A stretch of 64,000 nucleotides of DNA from Flavobacteriaceae bacterium (lineage in GTDB: Bacteria; Bacteroidota; Bacteroidia; Flavobacteriales; Flavobacteriaceae). Numbering within the stretch: the first letter of the stretch is position 1; the number at the start of each line of letters is the position of its first letter. The position numbers and the translations under genes were made by a program. The notes beneath the pieces were generated by a model. It did no database searches, had not been told where the DNA came from, and was given only the letters and a program-made list of their open reading frames with translations. The stretch is from contig SIHP01000013.1 in the NCBI GenBank assembly GCA_004762155.1, positions 1 to 64,000 on the forward strand. The letters run 5' to 3'. Positions 33,625-42,341 of the stretch are shown here, in pieces.

Positions 33625-35490
33625 ATGAAAACACTAAATTTTATACTGCTCTTACTTCCTTTTTTATCCTTTGGACAAGAAATAAGAACGGAAACTATAA
33701 CTAGCACAAAAAAACAAGGAGCCGAACAAAATTCTGTTTTTGGTTATACTACTTATTACCGATCTACTGGAGACGTTGTGTTTTTTGATCATGTTTCAAC
33801 TACAACTATTAAAAGAGCCAATTTAAGACTTTTGTTTGAACACCCTAATTTTACAAATGATAAAATAACTAAAATTATTTTAGAAATAGATATAAATGAA
33901 AATGACGTTTTTGGAGATAGTGCCGGTATGAGTATAAGAGTTCCTAAAAAAGACTGTAATAATGCTATTTCATGGCTTTTTTCTGATGCAGAAGACTTAT
34001 ATATTTGTAATCAATTAGGAGATCTTATATATGATGGTATTCGAACAACTTCATCATCAACAACTACAGAGAGTTTATTAATTTACGATGCAGATGCAAC
34101 AGGTGATATTGGTACTAATTTACAGTATTTTGATCCTACTAGTGATTCTTTTACTTTGGCTTTCACACCTTTAGGAGGTTATTTAAAAATTCATTCTGCA
34201 AAAGTTCATATAACTTATGAAGATAATAATCCGCCAAGCACACCTACTTTAAGTGGTTCTTCAAATACTACTTCAAGTATTAACCTGAGCTGGAACGATA
34301 TATCTAACGCGAATAGTTACACTGTATTTAATTGTAACAATCAACAAATAGCAACTGTAACCTCAACCAATTATACTGTTACTGGATTAAATTCTGGAAC
34401 AACGTATAGTTATAAAGTAAGAGCAACAAATAGTAATGGGAATTCTGGTTTTTCTAACTGTAAAAGTATTACTACCAAAGAACCTGTTGTAATTCCTGCT
34501 GCACCAACTTTAAATGGTGCTGCCAATTCATCATCAAGTATCAATTTAAGTTGGAATTCCATTGCTAACGCAACTAGTTACCAATTATACAATTGCAACA
34601 ATCAATTAATAACAACAAGAACATCTACAAGCTATACACATACAGGTTTAAATTCTGGAACAACCTATTCTTATAAAATTAGAGCAAGAAATAGTGCCGG
34701 TGCTTCTAGTTTTTCATCTTGCAAAACAATAACTACTGAAGAAGAAATTCCAGATACGCCAAGTTTAAGTGGTACTTCTAACTCAACATCAAGTATTGAC
34801 TTAAATTGGAATTCCATTTCTAATGCAACTAGTTATGCTATTTTTAATTGTAATAATGAATTAATTACAACAACATCTTCAAACAGTTATACAATTACAA
34901 ATTTGAATTCTGGAACGTATTATGAATATAAAATAAAAGCGAATAACAGCGCTGGAGATTCTGGGTTTTCAGATTGTATAAGTATAAAAACTCTTGGATG
35001 TATTGATGCTATTAATCTTACGGATGAAACACTTATAAATAGTTATGATGCTGCAAGTTCTATAATGATAACAAATAGTTTTTCAGAAGCGAATACTATA
35101 TTTACTGCTAATGCTGGATCAAGAATTAGATTACTACCTAATACACATTTAAAAAGAGCTTCTATGGCTTCTATAAAAATTCAAGAATGTGCTATAACAT
35201 CATTAAAAACGAGTACTAACGAAAATCAAAAAACAAAAATTACGCCTGAAATTACTAAAAGAGAATTTAGTATTTATCCGAATCCAACAGATGATCTTTT
35301 AACTATTAATAGCAATCAGGAAATCATAAGTTATTCCATATTTAATTCATTTGGAAGAAGTGTATTAAAGAACAATATTAATAAAAACAAAGTAACTGTT
35401 TCTATACAAAATTTGCCTTCTGGCATGTATATGATGCAAATTACTTTAACGTCGGGGGAAATTGTTATGAAAAAGGTTATTAAACAATAA
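33625..35490 (+). CDS. Secreted protein with three fibronectin type III domains and T9SS domain
   Basis: A 621-residue protein with signal peptide (residues 1-17). A jelly-roll-like N-terminal part (to about 200) is followed by three consecutive fibronectin type III domains (about 207-290, 292-372, 376-455), each with SSINLSWN or a close variant and GTTYSYKVRA or a close variant. The copies are very alike, pointing to recent duplication. A weak coathanger module and a type A sorting domain follow. Last gene of the four-gene operon, 3 bp after the previous one. Adhesion or glycan binding is plausible but unproven. Confidence 0.83.
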   Translation: MKTLNFILLLLPFLSFGQEIRTETITSTKKQGAEQNSVFGYTTYYRSTGDVVFFDHVSTTTIKRANLRLLFEHPNFTNDKITKIILEIDINENDVFGDSAGMSIRVPKKDCNNAISWLFSDAEDLYICNQLGDLIYDGIRTTSSSTTTESLLIYDADATGDIGTNLQYFDPTSDSFTLAFTPLGGYLKIHSAKVHITYEDNNPPSTPTLSGSSNTTSSINLSWNDISNANSYTVFNCNNQQIATVTSTNYTVTGLNSGTTYSYKVRATNSNGNSGFSNCKSITTKEPVVIPAAPTLNGAANSSSSINLSWNSIANATSYQLYNCNNQLITTRTSTSYTHTGLNSGTTYSYKIRARNSAGASSFSSCKTITTEEEIPDTPSLSGTSNSTSSIDLNWNSISNATSYAIFNCNNELITTTSSNSYTITNLNSGTYYEYKIKANNSAGDSGFSDCISIKTLGCIDAINLTDETLINSYDAASSIMITNSFSEANTIFTANAGSRIRLLPNTHLKRASMASIKIQECAITSLKTSTNENQKTKITPEITKREFSIYPNPTDDLLTINSNQEIISYSIFNSFGRSVLKNNINKNKVTVSIQNLPSGMYMMQITLTSGEIVMKKVIKQ

Positions 35491-35507
35491 TTTACCAATC
35501 CTACCAA

Positions 35508-35539
35508 AAAAAAGAGAAGTCTTACAGCTTCTCTTTTTT
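35508..35539 (+). terminator. Intrinsic terminator of the T9SS operon
   Basis: A 12-bp stem (35508-35519 with 35528-35539) around an 8-nt loop with a six-T run closes the operon. Confidence 0.8.
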
Positions 35540-35556
35540 ATTTTAATAAAGCAAGG

Positions 35557-35564
35557 TATCTTTG
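35557..35564 (+). promoter_or_regulatory. -7 element of purD
   Basis: TATCTTTG fits TAnnTTTG, 25 bp before the purD start and just after the preceding terminator. Confidence 0.55.
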
Positions 35565-35588
35565 CGACTCACAACAACATAACAAACA

Positions 35589-36860
35589 ATGAATATTCTT
35601 ATTTTAGGTTCTGGAGGTAGAGAACATGCCTTTACCTTAAAACTATCTGAAAGCAAAAAAATAAATCAAATTTTTGTAGCGCCTGGTAATGCTGGAACTG
35701 CTCAAATAGCAACAAATTTAGCTATTAGTGCAACAGACTTTTCTGCTGTAAAAGAAGCTGTTTTAACTAACAATATAAAAATGGTTGTCGTTGGACCAGA
35801 AGCTCCGTTAGTTGAAGGTGTTCACGATTTCTTTTTAGCAGATAATGAATTAAAAAGCATTCCAGTAATTGGACCTAAAAAAGACGGTGCTTTATTAGAA
35901 GGAAGTAAAGATTTTTCTAAACAATTTATGCAAAAGCATGGTGTTCCAACTGCAAAATATCAATCGTTTACAAAAGAAAATTTAGCAGAAGGTAAAGCAT
36001 TTTTAGAAACATTGGCTCCTCCTTTTGTTTTAAAAGCGGATGGATTAGCTGCTGGAAAAGGTGTTTTAATTTTAAACTCTTTAGAAGAAGCAAAACACGA
36101 ATTAGAAGAAATGGTTTCGAATGAAAAATTTGGAGCAGCTTCTACTACTGTTGTTATTGAAGAATTTTTAAAAGGTATTGAACTTTCTGTTTTTGTATTA
36201 ACAGACGGAAAAAATTATAAAATTTTACCTTCTGCAAAAGATTATAAAAGAATTGGCGAAGGTGATACTGGTTTAAATACCGGTGGAATGGGCGCAATTT
36301 CTCCTGTTCCGTTTGCTGATGATGCTTTTTTAAATAAAGTGGAAGAATTAGTTGTAAAACCAACCATAAACGGTTTACAAAAAGACGGAATAGATTACAG
36401 AGGATTTATTTTTATTGGTTTAATGAATGATAACGGAAATCCGTCTGTTGTTGAATATAATGTAAGAATGGGTGATCCAGAAACGGAAGTTGTTTTACCT
36501 AGAATTGAATCGGATTTATTTGATTTATTTGAAGGTGTTGCTCATCAGAATTTAAATGAAAAATCGTTTAATGTTACCAACAAAACTGCTACAACAGTAA
36601 TGTTAGTTTCTGGTGGATATCCAGAAGCCTATGAAAAAGGTAAAGAAATTACAGGTATAGAAAACGTTAAAAACTCTATTGTGTATCATGCTGGAACCAA
36701 AATTGAAAATGATAAGATTCTTTCTAATGGAGGACGTGTAATTGCAGTTACTTCTTTAGGCGAAACAATTAATGAAGCTCTTTTAACATCCTATGAAAGT
36801 ATAAAAAAAATAGGTTTTGATAAAATGAATTATCGAAAAGATATTGGTTTTGATTTATAG
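35589..36860 (+). CDS. purD: Phosphoribosylamine-glycine ligase
   Basis: ATP-grasp enzyme (423 residues) that joins glycine to 5-phosphoribosylamine in purine synthesis. Motifs include GSGGREHAF (residues 7-15), GPEAPLVEG, KADGLAAGKGV, GDTGLNTGGMGAISP and YNVRMGDPE. Full length, single gene between strong terminators with its own promoter. Confidence 0.97.
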   Translation: MNILILGSGGREHAFTLKLSESKKINQIFVAPGNAGTAQIATNLAISATDFSAVKEAVLTNNIKMVVVGPEAPLVEGVHDFFLADNELKSIPVIGPKKDGALLEGSKDFSKQFMQKHGVPTAKYQSFTKENLAEGKAFLETLAPPFVLKADGLAAGKGVLILNSLEEAKHELEEMVSNEKFGAASTTVVIEEFLKGIELSVFVLTDGKNYKILPSAKDYKRIGEGDTGLNTGGMGAISPVPFADDAFLNKVEELVVKPTINGLQKDGIDYRGFIFIGLMNDNGNPSVVEYNVRMGDPETEVVLPRIESDLFDLFEGVAHQNLNEKSFNVTNKTATTVMLVSGGYPEAYEKGKEITGIENVKNSIVYHAGTKIENDKILSNGGRVIAVTSLGETINEALLTSYESIKKIGFDKMNYRKDIGFDL

Positions 36861-36876
36861 TTTATAAACAATCCTA

Positions 36877-36922
36877 AAAAAGCAAAAGCTCAAGAATAAT
36901 TATTCTTGAGCTTTTGCTTTTT
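36877..36922. terminator. Perfect 46-bp palindromic bidirectional terminator
   Basis: Positions 36877-36899 are exactly inverted in 36900-36922, with A and T runs at the two ends, so it can stop transcription from both convergent genes, purD and the histidine kinase. The core arm is CAAAAGCTCAAGAATAA. Confidence 0.85.
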
Positions 36923-36945
36923 CTTATATGATATTGTAATTACTC

Positions 36946-37995
36946 CTATAATAAGATCGATTTTTCTAGTGTAAATGAAAATTCAGAACCTGTACCAAAA
37001 GTACTTTTTAAAGAAATAGTTTCGTTGTGGGCTTCTATAATGTGTTTTACTATAGATAATCCAAGTCCAGAACCTCCTTGTTCTCTAGAACGACTTTGAT
37101 CTACTCTGTAAAAACGTTCAAATAAACGTGGTATATGTTCTTGCTTAATCCCTTCTCCATTATCTACAACTCTTATAATTAATTTATCTTGATTATAGCT
37201 TTTTACAGAAACGGTAGTAAAACCTCCTACTTTTCCATATTTAATAGAATTAACAACTAAGTTTATTAATACTTGCTCTATTCGCTCTATATCTCCTTTT
37301 ACATAAATTGGGTATTCATACAATTGATCAAATTGAAGCCTTATGTTTCTTTTCTTTGCTTTCATTTCAAACAAATCAAAAACATTTTGAATCAGCTCTA
37401 AAATATTAAATGAAACCATATTCATTTTCATTCCATCTGTTTCTAATTTGGTTATCATATCCAAATCTTTAACAATCGCTGTTAAACGCTCTACTCCTTT
37501 ATTAGCCCGTTCTAAATATTTATCTCTAATTTCTTTATCATTTACTGCACCTTCTATAAGTGTTAAAAGATAACCTTGTACCGTAAATAATGGTGTTTTT
37601 AATTCGTGCGCTACGTTTCCTAAAAAATCTCTTCTAAAAGAATCTCTTTCAGTTAAATCTGCAATTTCTTCCTTTCTATCTTGAACATATTCTTGAACAG
37701 ATTTTGTTAATCCTTCAATATCCGTTGTAACATTATCTCTTTTTAAATCATTTACATCTAAAATAGAAATATCATCATATAACTTTTTTACACGTTGATA
37801 AATAAAGTGCTCTGCTCTGTACTGAATAACAAAAAAGGAAACAATAAAAATGAATACTCCAAATACAATTAAGGTTATAATACCTAATGATTTAAAAAAA
37901 AACAAATACGATAATGACGCTATAAGTATAGATAAAACTGATAAATACAATGCCGATCTAATAGCGTAATTGTATGTTTTTTTTATTTTTTTCAT
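36946..37995 (-). CDS. PhoR-like sensor histidine kinase
   Basis: A 349-residue membrane kinase: two transmembrane helices (about 15-34 and 38-58) with almost no periplasmic loop, a short linker, the H box FLGNVAHELKTP with phospho-acceptor His130, and an ATPase domain with NLVVNSIKYG, VVDNGEGI and GGSGLGLSIV. The tiny outside loop suggests sensing within the membrane or via partner proteins. Paired with the downstream-oriented OmpR-type regulator; phosphate control is only an analogy. Confidence 0.9.
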   Translation of the reverse strand: MKKIKKTYNYAIRSALYLSVLSILIASLSYLFFFKSLGIITLIVFGVFIFIVSFFVIQYRAEHFIYQRVKKLYDDISILDVNDLKRDNVTTDIEGLTKSVQEYVQDRKEEIADLTERDSFRRDFLGNVAHELKTPLFTVQGYLLTLIEGAVNDKEIRDKYLERANKGVERLTAIVKDLDMITKLETDGMKMNMVSFNILELIQNVFDLFEMKAKKRNIRLQFDQLYEYPIYVKGDIERIEQVLINLVVNSIKYGKVGGFTTVSVKSYNQDKLIIRVVDNGEGIKQEHIPRLFERFYRVDQSRSREQGGSGLGLSIVKHIIEAHNETISLKSTFGTGSEFSFTLEKSILL

Positions 37996-38014
37996 AAAAA
38001 CAAGATACTAAAAA

Positions 38015-38716
38015 CTATTTATCTGATTTTTCTAAAACAAACTTATATCCAACTCCTTTTACCGTTTTAAAATAATCGTCTCCAATTTTTTCTCTTAATT
38101 TTCTAATATGTACATCTATAGTTCTACCTCCAACTACAACTTCATTACCCCATACATTATCTAAAATTGTTTCTCTTTTAAATACTTTTCCAGGTTTAGA
38201 TGTTAATAAAGAAAGTAGTTCAAACTCTTTTCTTGGTAATGTTATTTTTTGTTCTCCTTTAAAAACAACATATTCGTCTCTATTTATTAAAATGTCGCCT
38301 ACTTTTACTGTAGTTTCTTCTTCTTGATTTTCTTTCTTTAGTCTGCGTAACAAAGATTTTACTTTACTAACTAAAATTTTTGGTTTTATTGGTTTGGTTA
38401 TATAATCATCTGCACCAGCATCAAAACCTGCTACTTGAGAATAATCTTCTCCTCTTGCAGTTAAGAAAGAAATTAATACATTTTCTAAAGATTCTATTTT
38501 TCTTATTTTTTCACAAGCTTCTATTCCATCCATTTCTGGCATCATAATATCCAGTAATATTAAATGTGGAACAATTTTCTTAGCTGTTTTAACTCCTTCT
38601 GAGCCATTGCTAGCAGTAAAAACTTGATATCCTTCTGACTTTAAATTATATCCTACAATCTCTAATATATCTGGTTCGTCATCAACCAATAAAATTTTAA
38701 TGTCGCTAGTATTCAT
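38015..38716 (-). CDS. OmpR/PhoB-family response regulator
   Basis: A 233-residue regulator. Receiver domain (residues 6-122) with Asp12/Asp13, phospho-acceptor Asp56 in LLDIMMP and the conserved Lys in DYITKPI; winged helix at about 140-230 with RKEFELLSLLTSKPGKVFKR, GRTIDVHIRKLR and VKGVGYKF. First gene of the pair, 19 bp before the kinase gene. The 287 bp upstream is AT-rich with no clear gene. Confidence 0.93.
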   Translation of the reverse strand: MNTSDIKILLVDDEPDILEIVGYNLKSEGYQVFTASNGSEGVKTAKKIVPHLILLDIMMPEMDGIEACEKIRKIESLENVLISFLTARGEDYSQVAGFDAGADDYITKPIKPKILVSKVKSLLRRLKKENQEEETTVKVGDILINRDEYVVFKGEQKITLPRKEFELLSLLTSKPGKVFKRETILDNVWGNEVVVGGRTIDVHIRKLREKIGDDYFKTVKGVGYKFVLEKSDK

Positions 38717-38991
38717 TTGTTTGATTTTATTTATCGTATCAAAAATAACTATTAAATAATAAAAACAAATTAACTAAATTTAACTTAACATTCATTTAAT
38801 ATTAAACCACCATAACGCATCTCAGTGTAAATTTAACTGTTGAATCATATTATTTTATTAAGTTTTTTTGATGATATAGTAAAATTAACGCATATAACAT
38901 TTATATCCAGAAATCATCTGACTATTATCGATACATTTTCTTTTATTCAGAACTCTAATAAATCAGAGCTTTTTCTTTTCAAATACTCCTT

Positions 38992-38999
38992 TATATTTG
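38992..38999 (+). promoter_or_regulatory. -7 element directly before the DUF6973-type gene
   Basis: TATATTTG ends only 4 bases before the ATG at 39004, implying a leaderless or nearly leaderless mRNA. Confidence 0.45.
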
Positions 39000-39003
39000 T
39001 ATT

Positions 39004-39636
39004 ATGAAATTATATCTCTCTGGTTTATTAATTATTCTTTGTTGCTTCAATAGCTTTTCTCAATCAAGCTATCAAAAATTTAAAAAATTATCTGGCCCAA
39101 AAAAATGGTGGGTTATTTTTCATCCTTTTAAAGCAAAGAAAACATTAGCTATTTCTAAAGAAACTAATAGAATTGCCGATAGCATACGAAAAACAAAAGC
39201 TTTAGATGGAGATCATTCTGGCGGACAAGTAGATGCTTTTCGTCATGCTTTTTGGATGGCAAATTTGCGTATAAAAATTGGTAAGTCTGCTGCACGTTCT
39301 CTTGGTAAATCTCATGAAAAAGAGAATTATCAATATTATAAAAAAAGAAAACTAGAAGATGGCATTATTCCAGATAAAGCTTCTATGGATATGGATTTAT
39401 ATAATAATGATATTGGTTTATCTTTAGTGAAAAAAGGAGAAGAAATATCAGAAAAAAATTTAATAGAAAGAATTATTATTGCTATTAAAGAAGGTAAAAT
39501 GTTAATCATAAAAAAGAATACTAAAAAGCAATTTTTAACCTGTAAAGGAAACCTAATAAAACCAGAAGCTTTAAAAGGAAAATGGAAAAACGATAAATGT
39601 TTAATTAAATCTAACGGATTACCTTATCCAAACTAA
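39004..39636 (+). CDS. Secreted DUF6973-type protein
   Basis: A 210-residue protein with signal peptide (residues 1-20, ending SFSQ). The core GGQVDAFRHAFWMANLRIKI (about residues 72-91) and the later MDLYNND pattern match a family I recall as DUF6973; conserved His and Asp residues could make a catalytic or metal site, but no function is known to me. The basic C-terminal 50 residues are Lys-rich. Single gene. Confidence 0.65.
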   Translation: MKLYLSGLLIILCCFNSFSQSSYQKFKKLSGPKKWWVIFHPFKAKKTLAISKETNRIADSIRKTKALDGDHSGGQVDAFRHAFWMANLRIKIGKSAARSLGKSHEKENYQYYKKRKLEDGIIPDKASMDMDLYNNDIGLSLVKKGEEISEKNLIERIIIAIKEGKMLIIKKNTKKQFLTCKGNLIKPEALKGKWKNDKCLIKSNGLPYPN

Positions 39637-39685
39637 CTTTTTTTGAACAAGTTTAATATCTTTGAATTTAAAATTGCTAAATGAA

Positions 39686-40402
39686 ATGATAGAAAAAGTA
39701 AATCTAAACAATATCTTGTTTTTAGATATTGAAACAGTTCCACAACACGAAACTTGGAATAATGTAGCTAAAGAAGAGCAACTACTTTACGAGACAAAAA
39801 CTAAATACCAACGAAAAGAAGATTTTACTCCTGAAGAGTTTTACCACAAATCTGGTATTTGGGCAGAATTTGGTAAAATAATTTGTATTTCGGTAGGCTA
39901 TTTTGTTAAGAAAAAGGATAACGATCAACTGCGAATTACCTCTTTTTATGCTGATGATGAAAAACAAATTCTTATTGATTTTAAAACATTAATAGAAACT
40001 CACTTTAATAAACCACAACATGTTTTATGCGCTCATAATGGTAAAGAGTTTGATTTTCCATACATCGCCAGAAGAATGATTATACATCAAGTAAAACTAC
40101 CTGAAAAACTTAATTTATTTGGCAAAAAACCTTGGGAGGTTCCACATTTAGATACGTTGGAATTGTGGAAGTTTGGAGATTATAAACATTACACTTCTTT
40201 AAAACTATTAACTCATATTTTAGGAGTTCCTTCTCCTAAGCAAGATATTGATGGCAGCGAGGTAGCAAACGTCTACTATAAAGAAAAAAATCTACAAAGA
40301 ATTGTTGATTATTGCGAACGTGATACTATTGCTGTGGCACAACTATTATTACGTTTTAATAATTTGCCAATTTTAGAGGAAAAAAGTATTATTAAAATTT
40401 AG
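39686..40402 (+). CDS. Predicted 3'-5' exonuclease (DEDD, PolB-like)
   Basis: A 238-residue RNase H-fold exonuclease. LFLDIETVP supplies the first Asp/Glu pair, CAHNGKEFDFPYIARRM the second Asp, and YCERDTIAVAQL the last Asp of the DEDD set. The frame opens at 39662 with TTG, but ATG 39686 fits better, being 22 bp after the -7 element TATCTTTG (39657-39664). A role in DNA or RNA trimming is inferred from the family. Confidence 0.85.
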   Translation: MIEKVNLNNILFLDIETVPQHETWNNVAKEEQLLYETKTKYQRKEDFTPEEFYHKSGIWAEFGKIICISVGYFVKKKDNDQLRITSFYADDEKQILIDFKTLIETHFNKPQHVLCAHNGKEFDFPYIARRMIIHQVKLPEKLNLFGKKPWEVPHLDTLELWKFGDYKHYTSLKLLTHILGVPSPKQDIDGSEVANVYYKEKNLQRIVDYCERDTIAVAQLLLRFNNLPILEEKSIIKI

Positions 40403-40431
40403 CTTTTCTAATTATTAACGATTAATAAAAA

Positions 40432-41085
40432 ATGAATAAACCAAAGATTGTACAAGCAACAATAAACTACGTAAAAGAAACGCTAAAAGGAGCTGAAGGA
40501 GGTCATGATTATTTTCATATTGAACGTGTGTTTAAAAACGCGTTATTAATTGCTAAAAACGAATCTGTAGATGAATTTATAGTAACCTTAGGTGCTTTAT
40601 TACATGATATTGCAGATAGTAAGTTTTATAATGGTGATGAATCTATTGGTCCTAAAAAAGCACGTTCTTTTTTAGAAACTCAAAAAGTAGAAGAATCTGT
40701 AATTATACATGTAGAGAATATAATCTCAAACATTTCATACAAAGGTGGTAATTTTAAACAAAAGTTTAACTCACCAGAACTAGATGTAATTCAGGATGCA
40801 GATAGGTTAGATGCTATTGGAGCAATTGGTATTGCAAGGTGTTTTAATTACGGAGGTTTTAAAAACAGAGCGTTATATAATCCTGAGATAAAACCAAATT
40901 TAAAAATGACAAAAGAAGAATATAAACATACTACTGCACCAACTATTAATCATTTTTATGAAAAACTTTTATTATTAAAAGACAAGATGAATACACAATC
41001 TGGAAAGAAAATAGCTGAGGAAAGACATCATTATATGCAAGGTTTTTTAGATCAGTTTTATGATGAGTGGAACGGAAAAAAATAA
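40432..41085 (+). CDS. HD-domain phosphohydrolase
   Basis: A 217-residue protein of the HD superfamily. GGHDYFHIERVFKNA gives the first His, LGALLHDIADSKF the HD pair, and QDADRLDAIGAIGIARCF the last Asp. The arrangement resembles the YedJ/uncharacterised metal-dependent phosphohydrolases and not the (p)ppGpp synthases. Substrate unknown. 29 bp after the exonuclease gene. Confidence 0.87.
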   Translation: MNKPKIVQATINYVKETLKGAEGGHDYFHIERVFKNALLIAKNESVDEFIVTLGALLHDIADSKFYNGDESIGPKKARSFLETQKVEESVIIHVENIISNISYKGGNFKQKFNSPELDVIQDADRLDAIGAIGIARCFNYGGFKNRALYNPEIKPNLKMTKEEYKHTTAPTINHFYEKLLLLKDKMNTQSGKKIAEERHHYMQGFLDQFYDEWNGKK

Positions 41086-41107
41086 ACTTTTTTTAAACAT
41101 AAAACAT

Positions 41108-41140
41108 AAAAAAACTCAAGCAAATTGCTTGAGTTTTTTT
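41108..41140. terminator. Bidirectional terminator between HD-domain gene and rpmA
   Basis: A perfect 16-bp stem (41108-41123 with 41125-41140) with A7/T7 flanks serves both convergent genes. Confidence 0.88.
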
Positions 41141-41161
41141 TATTGAATATCAGTTAGTTTC

Positions 41162-41422
41162 TTAAGCCTCGAAAGGAGTAATTGAAACATATGATTTGTT
41201 ATCTCTTTTCTTACGAAATTCAACTACACCATCAACTTTAGCATGTAAAGTATGATCTTTTCCCATGTAAACATTTTCACCTGGGTTGTGAGTTGTTCCT
41301 CTTTGACGAACGATAATGTTACCTGCAATAGCAGCTTGTCCACCAAAAATCTTTACTCCTAGTCTTTTCGATTCTGATTCACGACCATTCTTCGAACTAC
41401 CGACACCTTTCTTATGAGCCAT
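41162..41422 (-). CDS. rpmA: 50S ribosomal protein L27
   Basis: An 86-residue ribosomal protein near the peptidyl-transferase centre. It begins MAHKKGVGSSKNGRESES, so no N-terminal cleavage extension of the Firmicutes type is present, and GGQAAIAGNIIVRQRGT is the family core. Second gene of the rplU-rpmA operon, 33 bp after rplU. Confidence 0.97.
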   Translation of the reverse strand: MAHKKGVGSSKNGRESESKRLGVKIFGGQAAIAGNIIVRQRGTTHNPGENVYMGKDHTLHAKVDGVVEFRKKRDNKSYVSITPFEA

Positions 41423-41455
41423 CTTTTATTGTTTTTTTAGGTTAAACTTACGAAA

Positions 41456-42097
41456 TTATTTTTCAATACCTCCGTCTAACTTATCTTGTAATACTTTTAA
41501 TTCATCCCACTTACCATCAACAGCTAACTGAGCTTGTGCTGGCCAAGTAGTTGGCACATGGTTTCCACGAACATCTTTAATGATCTCAGAAATATTTGTT
41601 GGATCAGCTTTTGCTAAATCAGCAAAAGTTACAATTCCTGCTTCTGCTAAAGTAGATGCAATTTTTGGCCCAATACCTTCAATTTTCTTTAAATCATCAG
41701 CTTTACCAGCTTTAGCTTTCTTAGGAGCTGCTGCTTTAGCTTCTTTTTTAGGTTCAGCTTTTTTAGTAGCTTTTGCCTTAACTCCAGAAGCATTAATAGA
41801 TTCGATTTGAATCTCAGTTAAATACTGACGGTGTCCGTTTTTCTTTTGGTAACCTTTTCTTCTTTTCTTCTTGAAAACGATTACTTTATCACCTTTTAAG
41901 TGACCTAAAATTTTTGCAGTTACTCCTGCACCTTCTATAGCTGGGGCGCCAATAGTTACACTTCCGTTGTTATCAACTAACATTACTTTATCAAAAGAAA
42001 CTGTTGCTCCTTCAGACTCTTGTAAACGGTGAACGTATACCTTTTGGTCTTTTGCTACTTTAAATTGTTGCCCTGCTATCTCTACGATTGCGTACAT
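41456..42097 (-). CDS. rplU: 50S ribosomal protein L21 with helix-hairpin-helix extension
   Basis: Residues 1-103 are a complete L21 (MYAIVEIAGQQFKV to GHRQYLTEIQIESI). An Ala/Lys-rich linker (about 108-131) then leads to an 80-residue C-terminal domain with DDLKKIEGIGPKIASTLAEA and GIVTFADLAKA, a helix-hairpin-helix that normally binds nucleic acid. Extensions of this kind occur in other Bacteroidota, so it is probably not a recent fusion. It is twice the usual length of L21. Confidence 0.95.
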   Translation of the reverse strand: MYAIVEIAGQQFKVAKDQKVYVHRLQESEGATVSFDKVMLVDNNGSVTIGAPAIEGAGVTAKILGHLKGDKVIVFKKKRRKGYQKKNGHRQYLTEIQIESINASGVKAKATKKAEPKKEAKAAAPKKAKAGKADDLKKIEGIGPKIASTLAEAGIVTFADLAKADPTNISEIIKDVRGNHVPTTWPAQAQLAVDGKWDELKVLQDKLDGGIEK

Positions 42098-42156
42098 ACT
42101 ATCTGTTTTGCGTTATTTTTAATTGTTTTGCGCTTTTATTGCTTAAAACGCGGATG

Positions 42157-42186
42157 CAAATATACATCTTTTTTGTTAGCTAACAA
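42157..42186 (-). promoter_or_regulatory. Full promoter of rplU-rpmA
   Basis: On the - strand TTG (42184-42186) is followed by exactly 19 bp and TATATTTG (42157-42164), the complete Bacteroidota housekeeping consensus. A 14-nt palindrome (42173-42186, TTGTTAGCTAACAA) covers the -33 element and could be an operator. Confidence 0.75.
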
Positions 42187-42341
42187 CCTATTTTTAATAA
42201 AAGTAACCTGCTGAAAACCTTACATTTACTTTAACATAATTCTCAGCTTTCATTTTTTGTTTTTGAATATTGCTTTTTTTATCAAAAAAACTGTAACAAA
42301 TCATCAAAACGGTAGTCAAACTAATAAATTAAAACTAAACA

